Shown: positions 11,768 through 23,847 of the stretch, piece by piece | How positions within the stretch are numbered: the first letter of the stretch is position 1 | Layout of the letters: each line of letters starts with the position of its first letter | Source of the DNA: Oscheius tipulae | Taxonomy: Eukaryota; Nematoda; Chromadorea; Rhabditida; Rhabditidae | Length of the DNA: 64,000 nt | NCBI GenBank assembly: GCA_037178975.1 | Contig: JASJZH010000006.1 | Location: 7,936,001-8,000,000 of the forward strand | Reading direction: 5' to 3' | Program-made: the position numbers and the translations under genes | Notes under the pieces: model-generated | What the model saw: only the letters and a program-made list of their open reading frames with translations | Told to the model about the DNA's origin: nothing | Database searches by the model: none

Positions 11768-14700
11768 ATGGCGGAGGTGGGTAACATTCGTACGCCGGGA
11801 GAAGACGAACGCGCCGGTCCCAGTGCAGACCCGCTCGACGACGGATTCATGCATTCTGATGACGTGGAGTTGGTTGAAATTCCCAAAGAGGATGGGGTAA
11901 GTTAGTGTCTAACAAGAAAACCACAAAATGGTGTAATAGATTAACTCAACCAGCGCGTACTAGCCGGTTTGCTGATCTACACTGATCTCCGAGAGGTATT
12001 TTCCCAGGAAATTGAGTGCTACGAAAAATATCGATGTAACTGAACTGACCTTATTAATTTAGAAATACCAAAACATTAGTATAACAAAGTTCAAGTTTCC
12101 GATTCTTGCAGCAAAGCACAAATAGAGTCACTCGGATGGGGTTTGCCTGGACAACAATAAAAGCGCATATCTTATATCGTACATCAGAACGCCAGTAGCT
12201 TCGTCTTTTGTGAGCAGAAAAGTGTTTTTGTACTGGTGAGCATTGCTGAGCTTAGACAAATAAAACTACACCACCCCGACAGATGGGCTACTACATAGTA
12301 CAAACTGCTGGTCTACTTTGAAAACTGTCAATAGTGGTGGGATGAGTTCGATTCTGGTCAAAAGTTTAGTAACCCTTGGTTAAACGACCGCTTCAGAGCA
12401 GATCTTCCTCTTAACCACCAATGTCTTTTTTCAGAAATACTTCTCATTCAAAAAGCTATGGGCCTTCACTGGACCCGGATTTTTAATGAGCATCGCTTAC
12501 TTGGATCCAGGAAACATCGAGAGTGACTTACAATCCGGAGCAAAAGCACAATACAAGGTACCTGATAACCACTTACAGCTTTATCTTTCTTTTGAAGCTG
12601 CTATGGGTTCTACTCTCTGCTCACATCATGGGAATGCTACTTCAAAGAATGTCTGCAAGACTAGGAGTTGTCAGTGGAAAACACATGGCTGAGGTCAGGG
12701 AGTTACTATATTCTTCACATTTTAAGTTTAGGTGGCCTACTCGTTCTATCCAAAAGTTCCAAGACTTATACTGTGGGTCATGATAGAGATTGCGATCATT
12801 TGCAGTGATATGCAAGAAGTAATTGGGACGGCGATTGCTATCTACCTATTAAGTAGAGGAGCGTGAGTGAAATTTGAATCGGATATAATTTGTGATAATC
12901 CCTTTTTTAGAATCCCATTATATGTTGGAGTGTTGATTACCATTCTGGATACATTCACCTTCCTATTCATAGACAAATACGGAGTCAGAAAACTGGAGTT
13001 CATCTTTGGTCTGCTGATCAGTACCATGGCTATTTCTTTCGGGTATGAGGTGAGTCAATGTTATTATCCCCCTCATCATGTTTTCCGACTTATTTTAGTA
13101 CATTACTGTGGCTCCATCGTTTACCAAAGTTCTTGCCGGCGTCTTTATTCCCTGGTGTGAGGGATGCGGAAAGGAGGAATTCTTGCAAGGAATTTCGGTC
13201 GTTGGTGCAGTGATCATGCCACATAACTTGTATCTTCACTCCGCTCTTGTCAAGGTGACTTTGTGACCCGCATACGAAACACACTCTTTCAGAGCAGGAA
13301 AATTGACAGGAAGGAAAAGAAACGCGTCAGTGAGGCCAACTTCTATTACACAATCGAGTCCGCTGTTGCCCTGACCGTCAGCTTTTTTATCAACCTGTTT
13401 GTTGTTGCCGTATTTGCTCACGGCCTTTATCAGAAGACGAACGAACAAGTGGTGAGACATTACTTCTACTAGTTTAACCTTAAACACTAAGTAATGGGGG
13501 TTACATTATAATTTAAGATAAGCTGGAAGACTCAAAGCTCGGAAAACACCTTTTTTTTCATTTTTGAATCTTCCTTTTCTACCTTTTCTTAAACACTCAG
13601 TTGTGTTTATTTGGAGAAACATGCCAACAAAGGAGTACATTCTCTAAGTAGAGGCCCTGTCTTGGACAAATCATCTTTTTACGGATGGCTTAAACGGTTG
13701 CAACATCTTATGAAGAATAATTGGAACCAACCTGATATGAAACGTTTCAAACTTTTTAATCCCTCATCCTAAGAAACTGTAAAGTTGTAAAACTTATAAA
13801 CAAAACAGAAATTTGGTTTTTTATTCTGTACTAATCATCCGCTTCCGCGCAAAGAAAAATGCTAAAGAATGCAAAGTGAGTCAACAGAACACTTCTGCAG
13901 AGACACAAAGATATTTTGCAGAGAGATAGCTGTGATGCTAGACATGGAATTCCGGATCCAAATGCTTTCCCAAGGAACAACGAAACAGTCGAAGCGGATA
14001 TCTACAAGGTATGGAAAAAGATATAGTCAAAAAGTATGTTTTAGGCAGGCATGTTCTTGGGATGTGAGTTTGGACTGGCAGCCCTGTACGTTTGGGCTAT
14101 CGGAATACTGGCAGCCGGGCAAAGTTCGACCATGACTGGCACCTATGCAGGACAATTTGTGATGGAGGTGAGTGCTATTTCAGGACAATCTAAACAAAAT
14201 TATTTGCTCTTCGGGGAAACAGCGCGAGCAAATGGAAACATTTGCAGCGTCGTCAGGAGGAAGTTGCAAAGTTAAGCAGCTCCTTAACCCGTTAAGTCTG
14301 TAAAACGTGTTAAATGGTTCAAATTTAAGGGCTTTATCCAACTGACATGGCCGAAATGGAAAAGAGTCCTTTTCACTCGAGCTATCGCAATTGCTCCAAC
14401 TTTAGCCGTAACCTTTTTGGCCAAAGGAGTCTACAACCTGACGGGTCAGTCTTATTTTATCCGGTCCAATAAAAACATGTTTTAGGCATGAACGATCTAC
14501 TGAACTGCGTCCAAATGATTCAGCTACCCTTTGCACTTATTCCCATTATTACTTTCACGTCGAGCCGCAAAATAATGCACGACTTCCGCAGTTCAAGGTA
14601 GATTAGAATAGCCCAGCTTCCTATCTAAAGATATTCAGGGCTTTTCAAGTATTTGCACTTAGTGCATCCGCAGTCATCCTGTCCATCAACGTGTACTTTA

Positions 14701-15002
14701 TACTCGACTACGTAACCGAGCAACTCGGAACGGCTTGGTATGTGTTTTTAGGATTAGCAGTTCCTACTGTAGCATATGTGCTCTTTATTATCTACTTGGT
14801 AAGCGGATCAAATGGAAAGTAATTACCGGGACTCTTTTAGACAATCTATTGCCTGGTCGCATGCGGACTGATTAACGAGGACTTGCGAATCTACGGCTTC
14901 AACTTCAAAAAGACATATGAGAATGACGCTCCTTGGCTGCTTATAAAAGAACGGGATAATGAAGGCTTCAACGACTCTACGGAAAGAAACGACTCACTTT
15001 AA
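11768..15002 (+). CDS. NRAMP divalent metal transporter (SLC11 family)
   Basis: This is a proton-coupled importer of iron, manganese and related divalent metals in plasma or endolysosomal membranes (known of the family). Exons joined by mostly short introns give a full-length protein from ATG 11768 to TAA 15000-15002. Visible hallmarks are [13 protein letters not shown], holding the metal-binding DPGN of the first helix, and [15 protein letters not shown], holding the MPH motif of helix six. The signature [19 protein letters not shown] and the helix-eight [19 protein letters not shown] are also present. The exon at about 13919-14008 encodes a luminal loop with two close cysteines and an NNET glycosylation site. 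It ends in DIYK, as in animal NRAMPs, and is reached through a long intron (about 13452-13918). The N-terminus is acidic. No iron-responsive-element hairpin was found in the 3' flank. Orthology to a particular smf gene is not assigned. Confidence 0.93.
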
Positions 15003-15743
15003 ATAATTACGGTTTCGATACATGTACATATGTAAATGTAACTAATGAATGCCTTGTTGACTATAGAGAAGTGTTTATGGCCGCTGTCTGTAGTCAGACT
15101 TGTATGTCTTCTATTTCATTTCATTTGGTCTGGACGGCTAAAATACGGATAGGTCAGACTCTAGGAACGTGAAAATCTTTACAAACTGATTCGGTATCAT
15201 CCTTCACAAGTTTCTTTCCTCCGCACATTTCCGGGAAACAGGAGGCGACACGGCGTCACAGTATGCGACCATACCTACTCAAGAAAATCACCAGTGTTCT
15301 TGTTGAGGATGTGACCATGCTGCACAGCAACAAATTTCACACGATCTCCACAGGTAAAAACGTCCAGCTATGCTAGAATATCTTTGAGGGGGTTAATGCT
15401 GTGATCCCGTATCTAGTTCTTTTTACTTTATTCGGACTAGGACTCTATGGCTCAGGTAAAGAAGATATTCTGCTGAGAGTTTCAGTTTTTCTTTCCCAAA
15501 GAAATTATTTGACTTTTCTTTCCCTGTGTCATCTGCACTATTAGCTAGACACTCCAGACCAAAAAAGAAACAGCGCATTGCCATTTCGCGAAAACGAGTC
15601 AATCAGCAATATGATGCTGTGCTCAAACAAAGAAAGGGCATTTTACAGACAAAACACTATTTCGTGTTCAATAATTTTTAATAAGCTATGGCAATTATTT
15701 AAGACGAAAAATTGGTAATCAACATGACTCATCGGTAGAAAAC
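15003..15743. other. convergent intergenic region
   Basis: About 740 bases between two genes that end toward each other. It should hold both 3' untranslated regions. An AATTTTTAATAAG run near 15672-15685 could serve the metal transporter's 3' end. No further coding signal was seen. Confidence 0.5.
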
Positions 15744-18221
15744 TTAGGCTTCGGCAAGCCTCTGAAGCTCAACATCGGTAGCAGCATCTCCAGGAGCGGC
15801 GTTTTTCATCAGAGCACGACGCTCTTCCCATCCACGCAACCTTCGGAGAGGGAAGCACATGGCTCCACTGATAGCCATCACGGTTCCGAGGATGTAGAAG
15901 GACATATCGAAGCTACCAGTCATGTCCTTCACAGAGGCTGAAAATGATCATGCAAGCCTTTTTCTGTCGTTTCTTACCAGCAATGGGAACACCAGCCACG
16001 GCTCCAACACCCATGAAAGTCATGAGAATTCCGAAGGCGTTAGAAAGCTTCTCGAGGCCGAAGAGCTCAACGCAAATGATTGAACGTAGTGCAGCAAAGC
16101 AGGCTAAACCATCTTTGTTGAGGCTAATTTGCTACATCAATTACCCAATCCAGCGGCAAATGGAACACAGAATATGATGTACATCCAGAATTGTGTGTAT
16201 AAGGGGATCGTAAAGGTGGCGATTCCAGCGATGGTGATGCAGAGATTGGAAACAAAGAGGGCATCAACAGACGGTTGGTCTGCGATCCATCTGGGCTTTC
16301 ATATAAAAAGATAAGCGTAGATCCTACCCGCAAAAAATCCTTGCAGCAATGTTCAAGACTCCGATGACAGCAATGGGAAGAGCTTTCTGTCCGTCAGTGA
16401 TACCCTCGATCTTTTCCATCATGTTGCTCAAGTAGTTGAAAGGAACGTAGAAGCAGATCATGGTCAAGAAACCGCTGATAGCCAAGATGATGAAGGAAGG
16501 AGAACCGAGAAGACTGGGATCCAGGAGAGCTTTGAGGGTCTGAAAGCAGCTTTTAACAGGAAAGTATGAGAAAATTTACTTCATTGAGATCGCTTCTCCA
16601 AGTTCTTGGTTGAGAGGAGGTTTCACCTTCTTGAGGGAGACCAACTTGACTGAGGTAGACTTGAGACTGGTGTTTTTCGGAGGTAGAGTCGGAGCGAGAG
16701 CGGTGACTAACTGAAATACAAAGATTATTAAGGAAAGAAATTTTAAAGATCATGCGGTTTCATGCAGAGAGCAAACAAATGGAAAGCACTCAAAAATTTT
16801 ACCAGTTGAGTTTGTACGGGTGCGGGGTTCTCCACCTAAACATGATTTAAATACCTGTATGACGAAACGACTACTAACAAGTACAGAGAATCGGAAAACC
16901 ACCTACCAGAGCGAGTCCTCTCCCTGTGAGCCAAGTTGGAGAGAGATCCAGAGTAAAAGGCGTCAGCTTTAGAGAGAGGCCTGTTAAGATCACGAACAGT
17001 ATCGCGAGCGACAGCTTCAGCTAGCTCGTGCTGGGAGCCGGATCTGACCTGTATCTCAAAATAAGCCAATACTCAAAAGACGTACCGCAGCGTTCTGGGC
17101 GTGATGTTCGACAGTAGCCTTAGCAAGACTCAGTGAGTCAAGACGAGGTCTTGGCTCGACATGTCCAGTCAGCTTACCACCAACAGCAGCGGAATCCTTC
17201 CTCGAAGCGACCTCTTTCTCAGCGATTTCGGTAGCCTACAACACAAACATTGTCTAGAAACAATGAAATAGTACCTTGTTCATCTGGTCCTTCGTTGGCT
17301 GAACCTTCTTGTAGGCGAGTGCAGAGATGATAGGAAAGAGAGATAGGAAGGCGAGGTAGACCAAGAATGTTTTCCAGTTGCTGTTGAGGAAATCTCGAAC
17401 GTAGGGGTTGATCTAAATTTTGTTTGTTAAAGAATGAGTGATTTCTTACTGTAGCGAAGAGAGTTGTACCAATTCCAGAACCACAGACAGCCAATCCAGT
17501 GGCGAGAGATCGTTTTTCAGAGAAATATTGGGAGATGACGACAATTGCAGGTAGGTAGATCAGACCGAATCCGACTCCTGGAGGAAAAGTTTCAAAGCGA
17601 AGTTAGAAAGGGTACCTCCAATGAGGCCGAAAGTAATGTAAAGAATGTAGACTTGAGGAGCCACAGTGGATGCGATGAATCCGAAGAAGGACATCACACT
17701 TCCAATAATGACTACAGTTCGACAGCCGTAGAGATTACACAGGGCGGAAGCAACCGGGCCTAGAACAATCTTAAAATCCGAAAAGAGTCAAATTTACCAG
17801 CCAGAAGATAGCTTCCACTGAGAATGGACATGGTCAAGGAGACGGCAGTCTCACTGGTACCGAAGGATGCCTGCCACAGAGGGAGAAGAATGGCTCCTGC
17901 GGTGAAGATGACACCATCGACGATGACATTGGCCAAGAAGGAAGCCAAAACGACAACCCACCCGTAGCCACCTGGAACATATTTCCAATTAGAACGCTTT
18001 GCTCCTTGGGCTACTCGACAGCATCACACATTTACGACACATGACGCCCTTCCCGACAGCCTGCTGGACCTCACATTAATCAGGGAGCGTTTTTGTTGGA
18101 TGGCGCACCGGAAAGGCCGAAAAACAAGAAGGAAGAATGACTCACCGTCGAGAGGCTTGGCAATGAAGGCATCCTCACACCGTCGCTCCTCGTCTTCGAG
18201 TTTCTTTTCAGAGTCACCCAT
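15744..18221 (-). CDS. monocarboxylate transporter-like protein (SLC16, MFS)
   Basis: A twelve-helix major-facilitator protein of the monocarboxylate transporter type, moving lactate, pyruvate or related acids across membranes (known of the family). The start ATG at 18221 directly follows an acceptor-like AATTATAG. The first exon ends within the family motif DGGYGWVVVLASF, which is split by an intron. Next come the helix-two segment TAGAILLPLWQASFGTSETA and the helix four-five signature IGGVGFGLIYLPAIVVISQY. The next helices end at about 17220, followed by a long cytoplasmic loop rich in Ser, Arg and Lys (about 16570-17215), as usual between helices six and seven. The C-terminal half covers about 15744-16560 and ends in the stop at 15744-15746. 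Intron lengths are mainly 40-60 nt. The substrate cannot be read from sequence. Confidence 0.9.
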
Positions 18222-19803
18222 CTATAATTTGGAGCGTTAGACAAGCGAGAGCTCAAAAGGCAGACTAATAATGAACTAATAACGAATCTGTATGGCCAAA
18301 AATGAAATAAACATGAGAGATGTCTATTGAGAAAATCACGCATTTCCCCTTTTGATAGACGTAAACATGTGTAGAAAATCGATCAACAGTCAACACAGTG
18401 CTGCTTTTCGAAGCAGAGCCGCCAGCTGGGACAAAAGAGCGAGACCGGGGACAGTTTTACAAGTAGCGAGTTAGTTTTTTCTCAACTTGGAGCGGTGCAA
18501 ACCTCCTCAGGGAGCAGATAAGCGGCCTACGGGCAACAAGAAGAGAGGCAATCTTGATAAGCTCTGTCTGCCCTTACCTGAGTGACAAAATATGGGGCCT
18601 ATTCCTAGAATCGGACTTTACACTTACCGTCCTAGTACAGACTAATTCTACCCAATTTTTATAGGCAGGCTTGAAATACCGCAGCATCATTTTTTCGATG
18701 AAGTGACTGCGTGGTAAATGTTTAAGGAGCTCAGCGAAAAATATACGTCATTAATGACAAAACATAACAAATCAACGGATCGTGAGAGTATGTAAATGAG
18801 GCTCTCAAGACAATACAGTTGGTCTCGCGTGTGTGAAGCACGTTTCAACCTAATCTGCAAACATTGTGTCTTCCCGTTGCGCGGTGATAATATGGGGGTC
18901 AAAGCGTGGGCTTCCAGTCAGATTGGCACTGTGGTCAATGGAATGAAAACGTTATTGGGAGAGACGAAATTGTACACCGGGTGCGGTGCGATAGAGAGCC
19001 AATGGCACTTTTGTTGCAAACACGTGCGGTGGGGCGAGCAGAGAAAAGGGTGGATCACCTTTTTTCTCTTCTAATAGATTGTCGATCGAGGATAAGAGAA
19101 AAAGGGAGGATGGGGATGTGTTATACTTCGGAATTTGCAAAGAGAGAGTGCGATGAACGGCTGCATCAATAAATGACATGTTCTGACCGGGGGCAGACGT
19201 AGTGGGTGGTCAGCTGTTCCGATACCTCCACATGTGAAAGGAGTAAACAAAAGCGTAGACAACAGTTTTGAAATTGAATATCAGACAGTCATAAATTTTC
19301 ACACATCTGGTGCCGGCGGCTTGGAGACAGGATACCCTCACCTTCCTCTCTCAAAATATAGCACTTGATAAGCGGAGACCCACTCAAAATGAGCCAGCCA
19401 TTAATACGGCGAGTAATATTACAAACCCGACCTTTTTCTTTCACATTTAAAAATAATTTTCTGAAAAAAGTCTTTGAAAAATTATGGCTTTACCGACCAA
19501 AATCTTGCTCATTGCTTGGCTTGAATTCTGGCCTAGGAACCGGCTTCCCGCGTATCAATTCAGATCGGACAACAGAGCGTAAAATTCCACCCTTCATAAT
19601 ATTGATCCTGTCTGCAATATTTTTTTACAATTCTTTGCTGATTCATTCTGCGTAATAAAATTGAAACACTTGTGAAACTAATGAGCATGTAGAAGAAATG
19701 GGTGTACTTTCTGAAAAAAGTCTAACAAGGTCTGGTGTGGACTGATTCATGCATCTGTTGACTGAAGAATAATGGGTACAGAAAAGAGAGAAAAGAGAGA
19801 GAC
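18222..19803. other. intergenic, no gene recognised
   Basis: About 1.6 kb upstream of the transporter and downstream of the nuclear receptor. Several short open frames overlap on both strands with no domain or splicing support. Confidence 0.5.
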
Positions 19804-21785
19804 TCATGTTTTAATAAAATCGTGTATAAAAGAGTCCGATTCATAGGCATCAAGAAGATTGAACAGTTCCGTGTACTCTCGCATCATACTCACACTTTGC
19901 TGAAAACTGAACTTTTACAAGGCCTATATGCAGAAGTGTCTTACAAAGGTCGCACAGTGAACCGTGTGAAGCTCTCCAAGCCTGACGGCATATCTAACCA
20001 GACCTTTTTCTCTGAAATATATTGCTTTGCAGATCAAACTAGGTCATACTCATAGTGAAACTCCAAAGCTTTATGTAGTTTTTCTCTCATCTGTTGACTG
20101 AGTTCATCGATTTTGGGACTGCTTTTTTCGTGATCTATAAGAGGCAGCTGCTCAAACAACCATTTAAAACAAACCAGGACCCCAAAGAATCAGACCGAGC
20201 AGGAAGGCGTACTCTTCATCGTCCAGGTCCATTTCTAAAAGAGGCTTGGTGATTGCGAAGCGTTGAGGTATGAAAATCTTTGGGAGTAGTCTAAACTGCT
20301 ATTTTCCAGTAGAAATGTAAGTTGTTACTTGGCCATTTCCTGTTGAGAATGTTCTTTCATCGACTCGGCAAAGAAATCTTTCATCCCGTTAGGAGTAATG
20401 TCAACATAACATGTCTCAGTGATTACGCATCTGACAGACACTTTCTGTTGTTTTTCAGAAGCCTTACATATTATCGTGTAGCTCTTTTGGCACCAATTTG
20501 GCCGTTCTGTAGTTATTGTCAAGTCCCCAGCAATGACAGACGAAGGATTTGAAGACGCGCCACTAAAAATATTTCTTCGAGCTTTTCGTTTTTCTCTTCA
20601 AAGTACTTTTTTCTCTTTTTTTCGCTACCCACGCACCCGTCGGCTAGACCGTCAAATAATTCTGGAACAAAAGCTTCTCACGAGAACAAAATTGTGGCAT
20701 TTTGTAGTGATGCCATCCGATATTGAATCATTTTTGAACGAGCTTCTGGGATACCAAAGAAAGCTGGTGCATGAACATTACAGAAAAAGTTTAGGATTAG
20801 TGAAGCTTCTACTATAAAAATCTTTAGAAGCAATGCCAAAATTATCGAGAAAACGGGCAATACAGATTGTCAATGTGTACACTGTAAGTGATAAAAACCG
20901 AATATTGTCTTCTTTTCAAAGAAGTCTTCTTCTTTCACTGGTTTTACCTGTCTATGTGATTAGAAGAAGACAGCAATGAACATTTGACTGAAAATGCAAC
21001 ACTCACCTTTTCATTTGCGTCCAGTTCGTTAAACTCAGGAAAAGAGTTTAAGATAAAGTCTCCCATGGCTGGTATATGAGCTCGGAGATATAGAGAAACT
21101 TTGGCGAATGTGCCCATTGTGAAGCCCTTGACATTGAGAATCTCAGATTGCAACTTTTCCGAAAGTTACCTGAACAAGCGAGTGACTATTGCTAAAAATT
21201 CCACGGAAAGCATCTCCACTCATTGCAAGTTCAGTGGCTCTTCGAACCGAACAAAGCTTTCTAAAGGCTTACTATTACTGTAATATAAACTGTTTACGTG
21301 TATTCTTTGTGGATATGAGCTAACAAACTAGAGTCGACATCGGTTGGCACAGACTTTAACGGATTCACCTTCTTGAAAGCATTCTGTATCTTGCTGGTAG
21401 ATGGCAAAAATGGATCCGGCTTTGGTGGAATAGGATCCCGAACATCTAAGGCTCTGCTTAACGCATTTGAAATAGCCTACTTTCAGGCTTCATTCCAGAT
21501 CTGAGGCATTTGGTCAATCGGCAACGTCTACATATAGACTTGATAGCTAAAGTTCCGGTCAAGTTGTCAGCCCTGGTCATAACTCACACTTGCTCACCTC
21601 ACAGCTGCCTCTTCCTTGTCTGCAGTGATAGTTTTTTGCCCCGGTGACTGAGCGTCTACTAAACAAGAATCATCATTCTTGTCTTCCAAAGGCACTCACA
21701 AGAAAGCAGCACATGCTCTGCAAGAATCGACACCAAAATGACTACCATCACTCTGATCAGAACAAATCAGACATTTTTTCCTCAT
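19804..21785 (-). CDS. nuclear hormone receptor, nematode type
   Basis: A ligand-regulated transcription factor. The start ATG at 21785 follows CTCTTTTACAG by a few bases. The DNA-binding domain spans three exons. Finger one has Cys5, Cys8, Cys22 and Cys25, with the P-box CRACAAFFRR. Finger two has Cys41, Cys48, Cys58 and Cys61, ending ICRRCRLTKCLRSGMKPE. Introns of about 41, 41 and 35 nt interrupt it, each keeping the frame. The hinge (RDPIPPKPDPFLPSTSK) and helix one (SLLAHIHKEYT) follow. The ligand-binding domain includes YLRAHIPAMGDFILNSFPEF and LDANEK near 21005-21100. EMDLDDEEYAFLLGLILWGP lies near 20185-20250. The final helices are KGLVRYAVRLGELHTVHCATF and YTELFNLLDAYESDSFIHD, ending at TGA 19804-19806. 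I could not place every exon between about 20310 and 21000, so the middle of the ligand domain is unresolved. The CRACAAFF P-box points to the supplementary receptors of nematodes. Confidence 0.9.
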
Positions 21786-22194
21786 AGAGCTGTAAAAGAG
21801 TTTGACAGTGATAGAAAGGAGTCAAACCCGATTGTTGAAGTTTCAGCGACCTCCAAGGAGACTTGCAACTCCATTTTGAACTGAAGTTCCAAGAAATGAG
21901 TTTGATAAAGAGCGAGAAAGACAGTGTTTGTGCGCGACTGTGACGGAACAAGCAGGTTTAGTCGATAGGACACGATAAGAAGTGGAGTGAGGTTTGTAGT
22001 GGTAAGTTGTGGTATGTGTTTACTATGTATTTTTGAATTGGAGGTTATAAATAATGGCTTGAGGAGGAGAGGAGGAGGAGGGATTGGGAAGGTAAGATAT
22101 AAAAAAAAACTTAGCATATGGAGATTATTGTCTGCGATTTTTGAGTGAGGTGGAAGAGATGTCCGACTGGAGCGCCACTTTCTTACGGAATAAG
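21786..22194. other. short intergenic region
   Basis: About 400 bases between two genes on the minus strand. A pyrimidine-rich stretch on that strand keeps an open frame of 111 codons, but it has low complexity and no acceptor or donor support. The spacing is larger than usual for nematode operons, so I do not call one. Confidence 0.4.
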
Positions 22195-23301
22195 CTAGGG
22201 GAACTTCCTTGAGAGCAAGAGTCTAAAAGTTTGAGCGAACTGATCTTTTCTTATCTTATCTCCAGCAGGAAGCTGAGCAGACTGCTCAGAGGTGGTCGTG
22301 TTCACCATGTATGTAGTAGGGCGGACATTCGACTGAAAATGAAAGATTTCAAAACGAAAAGTTTTCTTACGGATTGAACAGCAGTTAAGACATCAGAGTT
22401 AGGAGCTGACTCATCAATGGTACCTGAAGCAGGGCGATCTACCGTGCTTGAAGGAAATGAGTATGAAGGAAAAGCCTAGGCAGTGGCTTAGAATCGGTTT
22501 GAATCAAATGAAATACCTTCATCTGTCGCCTCTGCTGTACTACAGACTTTGAAATCTTCTTTCTGGGAGCCAGTGGCTCTTCGAGGATCTCAACATCGGT
22601 TCAGATCGATCTTCTGATTCATCGGCTTCAGAAGGAGTCTGGAAGCACCCTGGGAAGTCATCCCTACCATGCAAAGCTGCATATATTGCAGCATTGTTTC
22701 TGTCTGCCGGCGAAGCTGGCTGCTCTCGTGATGTCTGTGTTCGCTTGATCTACGTCTGCATTCGCGATGGCGACTGTAGCTTCGTGAGCGCGATCGAGAA
22801 TGGCGATCGCCCGACGAACTGCGGCTTTTACAGTCCGAATGACGGCGTCTCGCACTCCTCATCTTCAGTGTCCGAATCACGATGTCTTCTCTTCTTGCTA
22901 TATATGTCTCTTGAAACGGATCGGTCAAGTCGTCTACTTCGAGAACAGGAACAGCGTCTTCCACCACGAGAACTTTCGTGGTAACGAGACTCAATTGACT
23001 CCTTGGGCTTGCCTGATCGGGACTCCGTATCCTTATTCTCCACATCCTCCTCCTGTGATGGGACTGGCTCCCTCTGTTCTGGGGTTAGCTCCACAAATCC
23101 CTGACCGTTGTCCTCAGATGCTTTCTGGTCACTCTGCTGTTCGGCTCTCTTCAGGAAGGGCATCGACAATCTCGTCCTCGCTTTAAGAGTAGATGCTGAA
23201 AAGATGCCATTAAAAGGAAGTCAGAAAAAACAGAAACTCACATAGCAGAACTTCTTCTGTATGGATGGGCTACTTAGCCGATTCGAGACCGTTGCATCCA
23301 T
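22195..23301 (-). pseudogene. Arg/Ser-rich (SR-like) protein gene with broken reading frame
   Basis: Coding-like segments run from a first exon beginning MDATVSNRLSSPSIQKKFCY at ATG 23301, with a strong GTGAGT donor, to a terminal exon ending LLLSRKFP at TAG 22195-22197. In between are an acidic stretch (ELTPEQREPVPSQEEDVENK), an RS-rich stretch in one frame (GGRRCSCSRSRRLDRS), and a second RS-rich stretch in another frame (SRSRSRSYSRHRECRRRSSE). The two RS parts are separated by a frame change near 22835-22850 without usable splice sites. Another frame change lies near 22595, before LEEPLAPRKKISKSVVQQRR, and the first-to-second exon join is also out of frame. RS-rich proteins usually act in pre-mRNA splicing (known of the type). 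Since the other genes in the window are intact, decay is the simplest reading; assembly indels or an alternative start downstream are possible. Confidence 0.45.
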
Positions 23302-23489
23302 GCTCGCTGTGAATCCACAAAGAAGAAGGCTGCTGCAACCACATGTTATGCCCCCTCTGCAAGACACACTTCTGCTATGCTTGCTATCGCCCTGTAAACT
23401 TTGAACAGTGGAAAGACATAATTTTAGAGCTCATCCGAGCAGGAGATTCATTCCCATGTTCACAGCGAGCATGGACGCAACGGTCTCGA
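23283..23489. repeat. 31-bp inverted repeat with a third, direct copy nearby
   Basis: The segment 23283-23313 and the segment 23459-23489 are reverse complements over 31 bases with one mismatch (core ATGCTCGCTGTGAA and its complement). A third, more diverged copy in the same orientation as the second starts near 23533 (AGCATGGAAGCAAAGACC). The left arm overlaps the first exon of the SR-like gene, so the sequence AGCATGGATGCAACGG appears as a start-codon region in all three. The 145 bases between the arms carry the RBR relic. Confidence 0.85.
23300..23420 (+). pseudogene. relic of an RBR ubiquitin ligase RING2 (Rcat) domain
   Basis: On the plus strand one frame reads IHKEEGCCNHMLCPLCKTHF followed by CYACYRP. 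This matches the RING2 consensus of RING-between-RING E3 ligases, in which GCNHMxC contains the catalytic cysteine and CxxCxxxFCYxC binds zinc. The first zinc pair of the consensus lies just upstream, where only one cysteine remains and an in-frame TGA stands two codons after it, within the inverted-repeat arm. No RING1 or IBR domain was found nearby. The fragment therefore looks like a displaced or decayed copy. An internal exon entered downstream of the TGA cannot be excluded, because the open frame continues to 23624. Confidence 0.55.
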
Positions 23490-23847
23490 GCCGGCGGTAA
23501 GTCAAATGTATTTGTCTCTCTCATATCGAAGAGAAGCATGGAAGCAAAGACCTCGTACCGGCGGCAATTTAATTTTCTTTGTCTTCAAGGTACATTTTAC
23601 CTATCATCCTCGACTATCAACTAATTTCTGTTTTCAGCAGGGATTCTGCCTAGAATCAGTCCCGGCTTTGAAATTTAAACTGGAGCATGTCGTATCATTG
23701 TTTTGCTGGTAGTATGTATTGTTTAGTTAAACGAATGCAATGCAAGCGGCAGAGGTCGAGTGATAGAAATGGTAAAAATCTCTTGAAGAACATCAACACA
23801 ACTTAATTTTATCTAGATTAAGCTTTCCGTATACATCAGCTGACCAG

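Noticed and set aside
15003..15400. Possible iron-responsive element after the NRAMP gene (CAGTG near 15292)
   Set aside because: The bases around CAGTG do not pair as the required stem and the C bulge is missing.
19804..23301. Operon of the RS-rich gene and the nuclear receptor
   Set aside because: They share a strand, but the gap of about 400 bases is longer than the roughly 100 bases typical of nematode operons, and the upstream gene looks broken.
23300..23420. TGA in the RBR relic read as selenocysteine
   Set aside because: RBR ligases contain no selenocysteine, the position is not a cysteine site of the fold, and a zinc-binding cysteine nearby is also lost.
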